Below the pieces are notes generated by a model. It had not been told where the DNA came from. It ran no database searches and saw nothing but the letters and a program-made list of their open reading frames with translations. A stretch of DNA of 13,537 nucleotides from CBFGRU01 sp965651255 (lineage in GTDB: Bacteria > Planctomycetota > Phycisphaerae > Phycisphaerales > SM1A02): contig CBFGRU010000060.1 of NCBI GenBank assembly GCA_965651255.1, positions 1-13,537 on the forward strand. The letters are read 5' to 3'. The number at the start of each line of letters is the position of its first letter. The stretch's first letter is position 1. Shown one piece after another: positions 8,980 through 13,537 of this stretch. Both the position numbers and the translations under genes were made by a program.

Positions 8980-9578
8980 GGAGCCCTCTTTTCTTCCTCG
9001 ATGATCGTGGCCAGGGCGAGCAGGCGCGAACTGAGTTTGAGGCCGGCTCGTTCCGCTGCCTTTGGATTGATGCGGAACGTGTACCGAGCATCAACGAGGT
9101 CGAGTTCGATCATCCCCCCTCGCCGCGCGAAGCCATCGACTTCCGCGACCGTGAGAATTGAAGATTCCCGGATTCGTTTGAGCAGTTCGGCCTGTCGTTC
9201 ACGCGGACTCTTCGCCATGGAGAGGACATGGCAATGGCGCAGCGAATGCAGTGATGGCAGCGGTTCATCTGACGACGATTCGAGTCGCCTGACGATGACC
9301 CGTCGATTGTCAACCGACTGATTCCGCACGGTGCGTTCGAGCACTTCGGCGAACTCCGGTTCGTTCCACACGCCGATGACGAGGGGATCGTCCGGTGAGT
9401 CAAATGCGTCGCCCGGCCATTCGACGAACTTCGCAAAGTTCAGAATCAGTGCTGCACGGACCGCCATGGCGCGGTCGCGATCGATGTCCTGCGCTGCATC
9501 GACGGATCGCTCGCCCATCACATTCAATGAAGTGAAAGCAAGGAGAAGGAGAATCGAGATGAGTCGCAGGAAAGGCAT
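8976..9578 (-). CDS. Periplasmic YfiR-family (DUF4154) regulator
   Basis: A 200-residue secreted protein. Residues 1 to about 22 form a signal peptide (MPFLRLISILLLLAFTSL). The mature part has the YfiR/DUF4154 hallmarks: ALILNFAKFVEWP near the N-terminus, LVIGVWNEPEF, then RGGMIELDLVDARYTFRINP and AGLKLSSRLLALA at the end. In the YfiBNR system of Pseudomonas and E. coli, YfiR sits in the periplasm and represses the CHASE8 domain of YfiN; here the next gene encodes a CHASE8-like hybrid kinase, overlapping by ATGA. The frame is open upstream to 9734, but that part overlaps the receptor gene's end; the ATG at 9578, eight bases after the receptor stop, begins the signal peptide. No Shine-Dalgarno is visible, so translation may be coupled to the receptor. 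The mature protein has a single cysteine (C116), so the disulfide pairs reported for P. aeruginosa YfiR cannot form. Confidence 0.9.
   Translation of the reverse strand: MPFLRLISILLLLAFTSLNVMGERSVDAAQDIDRDRAMAVRAALILNFAKFVEWPGDAFDSPDDPLVIGVWNEPEFAEVLERTVRNQSVDNRRVIVRRLESSSDEPLPSLHSLRHCHVLSMAKSPRERQAELLKRIRESSILTVAEVDGFARRGGMIELDLVDARYTFRINPKAAERAGLKLSSRLLALATIIEEEKRAP
8984..8989 (-). promoter_or_regulatory. Shine-Dalgarno of the CHASE8 kinase
   Basis: AGAGGG on the minus strand lies four bases before the ATG at 8979, inside the end of the YfiR-like gene. It supports the start that overlaps the upstream stop as ATGA. Confidence 0.6.
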
Positions 9579-9586
9579 GGGGCCGT

Positions 9587-11581
9587 TCAGAAGCGGAATG
9601 AAACCTGTCCGAAGATGGCGCGTTCGAGCTCGACACTCCGGCCGGCAACAATGGAGTCGCGAAACTCCGGATGTCGATCGTCCAGAAGGTTCTGTACCCA
9701 AAGGGAGATTTCGGTGTTGGCGTTCGGTCTCCACGTCAGGCCGAGATCAACGCGCACAAAGGCATCGATGTCATGGGTCGGAATCTCATCCACGAAGTAG
9801 ACCGCCGAGTTGAATTCCAGATCGTCGGTCAGGTCCAGGTGTGAACGCAGATTCAGCGACTGCTGCGGGAAAGAATCCTGGTCATCCGCACCTTCGTGGG
9901 CGTGAAAGCGCGTCAAGGCATATCCGGCATGAAGGTCCCAGTTGTCCGCAACCTGCCATGTGGCAGCGACCTCGATACCGTAGGCCTCGCCGGTTCCATC
10001 GTTCGTGAAGGCACGGTTGAGTGGATTGTTGGGATCTTCAACGATGCTCAGCAAGCGGTCGTAGTCGTGATAGAACGTCGCGATGTCAACCGTGATGCGA
10101 TCGTGAGGACGAGTGCGGTAGCCGAGTTCATAGGCGATGAGTTCCTCGGCGTGAAGGTCTTCACCGCCGGCGATGAAGAACGGTGTTTCCGTCGGCACGT
10201 GCGGCGGAGTAAGCACGCCCGCAACGACGCGAATGTCCTGATCGGCGCGGGATGGGGTGCGCACCGCGCGGGAGACGGCGCCCCAGATGGTGTGGCGATC
10301 GCTCGGAGTCCATGTCAGCCGCGCGGTCGGCTGCACCTCGAATCCGCTGTAGTCGTTGTATTCAAGTTTCGCGCCGGCCAGCATGGTCAGTCGGTCTTCG
10401 ACAATGGTGTACGTATCCTGAATGAAGGCGCTGAACTTGTCGGTGGAACGTGAGTCGGGGTCGTAGCTGATCGTGAAGCTCCCGCGGGTGGAGTCATGAC
10501 GATGTCGATACCCGATGCCCCAGAGAATCTCATGCCGTTCGTTCGGGCGGAAGTGGTGGCGGAACTCGATATCCAGCGTGTCGCGCGTGCCGGAGAACGC
10601 GGGAGCGATTCGCCGGGCGTGGTCGTAGTACCCCTGCAGCGACCAGCCCGAGTCGGAAGAGGACTCATCTGCCAGCCGCAGTCGGAGGTGACCGCCGTTG
10701 ATCGATTCATCCTGCCTTGAGAGAAACTGATAGGGCGGTGACATTTGTCGATTGAGAACTGATGTTCCGCTCGTACCGTCGTACAGCCCGGCATCAAGGG
10801 TGAACTGGACTTCTTCGGGATCACCTACATCCAGACGAACGCCCGCCCGAACCTGGCGCCAGTCATCCGGTGCGCCAGCCCCGTTAGAGAAAGTTGAGTG
10901 GTCGTGTTCATTGAACTTCGCCCAGAAACGCGCGTGCGTGTGTTCTGCGAGTTGCAGGCCGTAGCGGAATCCGCCGAACGCGGTTTCCTGGACGCCGCCT
11001 CCACCGAAGAGATACAACCCCGGTGTCTTCGCCGCCGATTGTGAAACGATGTTGATGGCGCCGTTGACCGCATTGGCCCCCCAGATCGTGGCGCCCGGTC
11101 CGCGAATGACTTCGATGCGATCAATATCTTCAAGCAGGAGATCAACTTCGTCCCAGAAGATGCCGGAATAGAGGTCGTTGTACACGGCCCGTCCATCGAC
11201 CAGGACGAGCAGCTCGGCCGTGAAGCGATCGTTCATTCCGCGGGCGCCGACCGCCCAGGTGTTTGAGAAGATGTTGGCGACGTGCAAACCCGGCACCATG
11301 CGCAACGCATCGGGAATCGTGCGGTATCCGCCCCGGCGCAAGTCGTCGCGAGTGATGACGAATACGGCCGCCGGTGAACTGGCGATGCTGGTCTCCAGCC
11401 CGCTGACCGAGGTGACTTTGATCTGGAGCAGATCTTCCAGCGCCAGATCGGCGAACAACGCGGGCTCATCATCGGCGGGCGCATCAAGCGGTTCTGCCGG
11501 TGTCCAGCCACCCTGGAGGCAGGTGCCGGCACAGAAGGCGAGAATCAGCCGATCTGTTCGTCTACGTGTCATGTTCGCCAC
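9587..11581 (-). CDS. TonB-dependent outer-membrane receptor
   Basis: A 664-residue receptor from the GTG at 11581. It has a basic N-terminus and hydrophobic stretch (LILAFCAGTC) as signal peptide, a linker with LEDLLQIKVTSVSG (about 48-61, possible TonB box), a plug domain (about 62-180) with SSPAAVFVITRDDLR, IPDALRMVPGL, LLVLVDGRAVY and RIEVIRGPGATIWGANAVNG, then a long beta-barrel ending in aromatic phenylalanine (FGQVSFRF) as expected for BAM insertion. The plug style is that of COG4771-type receptors often found beside YfiR-family genes. Ligand is unknown; no Fur-box-like palindrome is visible upstream, so iron control is unsupported. AAGGGA six bases before the GTG favours it; ATG at 11587 or 11572 are alternatives, and the open frame up to 11860 looks non-coding. 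It is the first gene of the operon and may deliver the signal or substrate sensed by the proteins downstream. Confidence 0.93.
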   Translation of the reverse strand: MANMTRRRTDRLILAFCAGTCLQGGWTPAEPLDAPADDEPALFADLALEDLLQIKVTSVSGLETSIASSPAAVFVITRDDLRRGGYRTIPDALRMVPGLHVANIFSNTWAVGARGMNDRFTAELLVLVDGRAVYNDLYSGIFWDEVDLLLEDIDRIEVIRGPGATIWGANAVNGAINIVSQSAAKTPGLYLFGGGGVQETAFGGFRYGLQLAEHTHARFWAKFNEHDHSTFSNGAGAPDDWRQVRAGVRLDVGDPEEVQFTLDAGLYDGTSGTSVLNRQMSPPYQFLSRQDESINGGHLRLRLADESSSDSGWSLQGYYDHARRIAPAFSGTRDTLDIEFRHHFRPNERHEILWGIGYRHRHDSTRGSFTISYDPDSRSTDKFSAFIQDTYTIVEDRLTMLAGAKLEYNDYSGFEVQPTARLTWTPSDRHTIWGAVSRAVRTPSRADQDIRVVAGVLTPPHVPTETPFFIAGGEDLHAEELIAYELGYRTRPHDRITVDIATFYHDYDRLLSIVEDPNNPLNRAFTNDGTGEAYGIEVAATWQVADNWDLHAGYALTRFHAHEGADDQDSFPQQSLNLRSHLDLTDDLEFNSAVYFVDEIPTHDIDAFVRVDLGLTWRPNANTEISLWVQNLLDDRHPEFRDSIVAGRSVELERAIFGQVSFRF

Positions 11582-11587
11582 CCACAT

Positions 11588-11593
11588 TCCCTT
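11588..11593 (-). promoter_or_regulatory. Shine-Dalgarno of the receptor gene, in a small hairpin loop
   Basis: AAGGGA on the minus strand lies six bases before GTG 11581. It is flanked by CACA and TGTG, which could pair as a 4-bp stem and leave most of the Shine-Dalgarno in the loop. The stem is too short to be convincing by itself. Confidence 0.45.
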
Positions 11594-11620
11594 GTGCTTG
11601 ATTGCGCCTGGGTCCCAACC

Positions 11621-11688
11621 GTGGGAAACGAGGCGATCCCGGTATCGGTCGTCCGCAGGGGGAAGTGACTTGACCGCGGAGTGGGAAA
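11621..11688. repeat. Direct repeat GTGGGAAA, two copies 60 bp apart
   Basis: The 8-mer GTGGGAAA occurs at 11621-11628 and 11681-11688, both upstream of the receptor operon. The first copy overlaps a small inverted repeat, TCCCA-ACCG-TGGGA (11613-11626). Spacing near six helical turns could suit paired operator sites, but an 8-bp match may be chance. Confidence 0.3.
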
Positions 11689-11690
11689 GG

Positions 11691-11715
11691 GTCGGTGAAT
11701 CAGGGGATTCCCGAC
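11691..11715. repeat. Long inverted repeat in the divergent intergenic region
   Basis: GTCGG, a bulged T, GAATC, loop AGGG, GATTC, CCGAC: ten base pairs interrupted by one bulge. No T-tract follows on either strand, so it is not a typical terminator. It lies between the receptor operon and lpdA, about 25 bp upstream of the candidate lpdA -10 box and about 110 bp upstream of the receptor start. It could be an operator or an RNA structure in the receptor leader. Confidence 0.5.
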
Positions 11716-11740
11716 GGGTCGAACCGATCTGCGCGACCGC

Positions 11741-11746
11741 TACAAT
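11741..11746 (+). promoter_or_regulatory. Candidate -10 box for lpdA
   Basis: TACAAT matches the sigma70 -10 consensus in five of six positions and lies about 100 bp before the lpdA start. No good -35 box is found 16-18 bp upstream (only GTCGAA-like sequence), so the promoter is tentative or may depend on an activator. Confidence 0.4.
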
Positions 11747-11780
11747 GCCACCCTTCAGTTGAAACGATTCGGACTCAATC

Positions 11781-11827
11781 GACGGCGAGGTTCGGGCCCG
11801 CTGATGCAGGTCGCACCGACCGCCGTC
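11781..11827 (+). other. Possible structured leader before lpdA
   Basis: GACGGCG (11781-11787) can pair with CGCCGTC (11821-11827). The enclosed segment contains the self-complementary CGGGCCCG (11793-11800) and a small hairpin GGTCG-CAC-CGACC (11809-11821), which shares one base with the outer stem. The structure would end six bases before the lpdA Shine-Dalgarno. It does not resemble a riboswitch I know. Confidence 0.3.
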
Positions 11828-11832
11828 CTGAA

Positions 11833-11837
11833 AAGGA
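11833..11837 (+). promoter_or_regulatory. Shine-Dalgarno of lpdA
   Basis: AAGGA lies nine bases before the GTG at 11847, which supports the GTG start. Confidence 0.65.
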
Positions 11838-11846
11838 TTCCACCCC

Positions 11847-13331
11847 GTGGCTGAGACCAAGCACTACGACCTGATTGTGATCGGATCCGGCCCGGCTGGG
11901 TACGTCGGCGCGATTCGCGCTGCCCAGTTGGGAATGAAAGTCGCCTGCATCGAGCGGAACCGTCTCGGCGGCGTCTGTCTGAACTGGGGCTGCATTCCTT
12001 CCAAGGCGCTGCTGCACAACGCGGAGCTGTACATGGAGGCGGTGCGTCACGGGAAGGAATGGGGCATCGAGTTCGAGAAGGCCCCGACCGTGAACTGGGA
12101 CACCATCATCAAGCGCTCGCGCGGTGCGACTGATCAGCTCAACAAAGGCGTCGCGTATCTGCTGAAGAAGAACAAGATCGATCACTACGAAGGGCATGGT
12201 CGAATCGTGAGCGGCAAGACTGCGGCCAAACCGTGCACCGTTGAGGTGCGCGCGGCGGAAGAGGATTACTACCACGGCAGCGCGACCGGCGGGGTCAAGA
12301 ACACGCTGACGGCCGACAAAGTCATGATCGCGACCGGAGCGGCGCCCCGTGCACTCCCCGGAGCGCCGTTTGACGGAAAGACAGTGCTCTCCAGCTACCA
12401 CGCGATGGTGCTTCCGAAGCAGCCGAAGTCGATGCTCGTCGTCGGGTCCGGCGCGATCGGGATGGAGTTTGCCTATTTCTACAATGCCTTCGGGACGGAA
12501 GTCACCGTCGTCGAGATGGTCGATCGCATCCTGCCGATTGAGGATGATGAGATTTCCAAACTGGCCGAGCGCAACTTCGCGAAGCAGGGCATCAAGTTCC
12601 ATACCGGTCACACGGTGAAGAAAGTCGATGTTCAGTCGCGGGGGGGCGCCCACGTGACGATCGTCGATGTGAACGATGACAAGAAGACGCAGGAACTGAA
12701 GGTCGATGTCGTGCTCGTCGCGATCGGCGTGAGCGCGCGGTTTGAAGGGCTGTTCGAGAAGTCGCTGGGAATCGAGGTCGAGAAGGGTCACATCAAGACC
12801 GACTACCGCTCGGCCAGGGAGCCGAAGTACCAGACGAACGTTCCCGGGATTTACGCGGTGGGCGATGTCATCGGACCGCCGTGGCTTGCCCACGTCGGCA
12901 TGGAAGAAGCGGTCACCTGCGTGGAACGAATGGCCGGCCACCACACATTGGGCATCGACTACGAGAGCATTCCGGGCTGCACCTACTGCAACCCGCAGAT
13001 TGCCTCGATCGGCATGACCGAGCGAGCGTGCAAGGAAAAGGGCATCGAGTACAACGTCGGGAAGTACAGTTTGAAGGCGCACGGCAAGGCGATTGCCGTC
13101 GGCGCGGCGGACGGCCTGGTGAAGATCATCACCTCGAAGCCGTACGGCGAGATTCTCGGCGCCCACATCATCGGAGAGGATGCCAGCGAGTTGATCGCGG
13201 AACTGGGCCTGGCGAAGCGGCTCGAGGCGACCGTTGAAGACATCATCTCGACCGTGCACGCCCATCCGACCATGGCAGAAGCGGTGCACGAAGCGGCACT
13301 GGCCACCGAGAACCGCATGATCCACAGTTGA
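11847..13331 (+). CDS. lpdA: Dihydrolipoyl dehydrogenase (E3)
   Basis: A 494-residue FAD flavoprotein that reoxidises dihydrolipoamide with NAD+ as the E3 subunit of the pyruvate and 2-oxoglutarate dehydrogenase complexes and the glycine cleavage system, in the cytoplasm. Visible features: FAD-binding GSGPAG (13-18); redox-active disulfide C44/C49 in GGVCLNWGCIPSK; NAD-binding GSGAIGMEFA (200-209) with E223 at the end of the next strand; second FAD contact YAVGDVIG (336-343); C-terminal dimerisation domain with catalytic H473 and E478 in HAHPTMAE. It is slightly longer than E. coli Lpd (474), partly from extra residues near 124-152. The GTG start fits the Shine-Dalgarno and the N-terminus of the family. 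It is transcribed away from the receptor operon, is not flanked by E1/E2 genes here, and ends just before a strong terminator, so it is probably monocistronic. Confidence 0.97.
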   Translation: MAETKHYDLIVIGSGPAGYVGAIRAAQLGMKVACIERNRLGGVCLNWGCIPSKALLHNAELYMEAVRHGKEWGIEFEKAPTVNWDTIIKRSRGATDQLNKGVAYLLKKNKIDHYEGHGRIVSGKTAAKPCTVEVRAAEEDYYHGSATGGVKNTLTADKVMIATGAAPRALPGAPFDGKTVLSSYHAMVLPKQPKSMLVVGSGAIGMEFAYFYNAFGTEVTVVEMVDRILPIEDDEISKLAERNFAKQGIKFHTGHTVKKVDVQSRGGAHVTIVDVNDDKKTQELKVDVVLVAIGVSARFEGLFEKSLGIEVEKGHIKTDYRSAREPKYQTNVPGIYAVGDVIGPPWLAHVGMEEAVTCVERMAGHHTLGIDYESIPGCTYCNPQIASIGMTERACKEKGIEYNVGKYSLKAHGKAIAVGAADGLVKIITSKPYGEILGAHIIGEDASELIAELGLAKRLEATVEDIISTVHAHPTMAEAVHEAALATENRMIHS

Positions 13332-13362
13332 CCGGCGCGGCCAATGCGCCGCCGACCCGACC

Positions 13363-13396
13363 AGCCCCGGGAGAGACCTCCCGGGGCTTCTCTTTC
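13363..13396 (+). terminator. Rho-independent terminator of lpdA
   Basis: An 11-bp perfect stem (AGCCCCGGGAG / CTCCCGGGGCT, 13363-13373 and 13378-13388) with loop AGAC is followed by the T-rich TCTCTTTC. It lies 32 bp after the lpdA stop. Confidence 0.9.
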
Positions 13397-13432
13397 ATCA
13401 CCGAAGTCTCCAAGCCGAGTCCCGCCAATGCG

Positions 13433-13461
13433 TTGACGATGCAGGGGCCTCTCCCTAGCAT
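13433..13461 (+). promoter_or_regulatory. Sigma70-type promoter of the metallophosphoesterase gene
   Basis: TTGACG (13433-13438), a 17-bp spacer and TAGCAT (13456-13461) give a near-consensus promoter between the lpdA terminator and the next gene. Transcription would start near 13468, leaving a leader of about 30 nt. Confidence 0.65.
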
Positions 13462-13499
13462 CGGCGTTCCCGATCGGGCGAACCTCAGGACTCCAACCG

Positions 13500-13537
13500 T
13501 TGCGAACCGCCATCATCAGCGACATCCACGGGAACCT
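13500..13537 (+). CDS. Metallophosphoesterase, N-terminal fragment (cut by window end)
   Basis: From the TTG at 13500 the reading is (M)RTAIISDIHGNL, the first strand and DxH metal-binding motif (SDIHGN) of calcineurin-like metallophosphoesterases of the YfcE or Ser/Thr phosphatase type. AGGA (13487-13490) lies nine bases before the TTG and a good promoter lies further upstream, so this is probably the true start. Only 12 full codons are in the window, so the subfamily and substrate cannot be told. Confidence 0.75.
   Translation, partial: MRTAIISDIHGN

Noticed and set aside
11681..11730. Resemblance to a cobalamin riboswitch (GGTGAATC and nearby GGGAA)
   Set aside because: The B12-box and conserved core segments are absent, and the matching strand points to lpdA, not to the receptor.
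11582..11860. N-terminal extension of the receptor frame up to an ATG at 11860
   Set aside because: It would put about 93 unrelated residues before the signal peptide and overlap the lpdA start; the GTG at 11581 with AAGGGA fits far better.
11775..13325. 516-codon minus-strand open frame covering almost all of lpdA
   Set aside because: lpdA is certain from its flavin, disulfide and catalytic motifs. The antisense product is His/Arg/Asp-rich and unrecognisable.
1..13537. CRISPR arrays, tRNA/rRNA genes, insertion sequences or a phage
   Set aside because: No regularly spaced repeats, no tRNA-like cloverleaf or rRNA sequence, no transposase or integrase motifs and no flanking inverted repeats were seen.

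Overview
The window comes from a GC-rich (about 60 % by eye) Gram-negative bacterium: it encodes a TonB-dependent outer-membrane receptor and a periplasmic protein. The hybrid-kinase style (EDGPDNQRL receiver signature), frequent GTG/TTG starts and weak Shine-Dalgarno use would fit a planctomycete, perhaps Phycisphaerae-like. That placement is an inference from style, not shown by any marker gene.

Layout. (1) 96-668, plus strand: a small two-helix PepSY membrane protein. It converges, with only 18 nt between stops, on (2) a five-gene minus-strand operon that fills 687 to about 11581. In transcription order the operon holds a TonB-dependent receptor (11581-9587), a secreted YfiR/DUF4154 protein (9578-8976), a membrane hybrid histidine kinase with a CHASE8-like periplasmic sensor (8979-6454), a second hybrid kinase with three PAS domains (6457-3815) and a third with two GAF and two PAS domains (3818-687). 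The first junction is an 8-nt gap. The next three are 4-nt start/stop overlaps (ATGA, GTGA, ATGA), so the set looks translationally coupled. (3) 11582-11846: a divergent intergenic region with inverted repeats, a short direct repeat and a candidate promoter for lpdA. (4) 11847-13331, plus strand: lpdA, dihydrolipoyl dehydrogenase, followed by a strong Rho-independent terminator. (5) From 13500, plus strand: the first codons of a metallophosphoesterase behind a good sigma70-type promoter; the gene runs off the window.

How the genes may work together. In the known YfiBNR system, periplasmic YfiR represses YfiN, a CHASE8-HAMP-GGDEF diguanylate cyclase. Here a YfiR-like protein lies between a TonB-dependent receptor and a CHASE8-like protein whose output is a phosphorelay kinase, and no GGDEF domain is present. 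The gene order follows the cell envelope inward: outer membrane, periplasm, inner membrane, then kinases with mainly cytoplasmic sensors. All three kinases end in a receiver domain, and no HPt protein or DNA-binding regulator is encoded here, so the downstream partner must lie elsewhere. This envelope-to-phosphorelay cassette is the most interesting content. lpdA and the metallophosphoesterase look like unrelated housekeeping neighbours.
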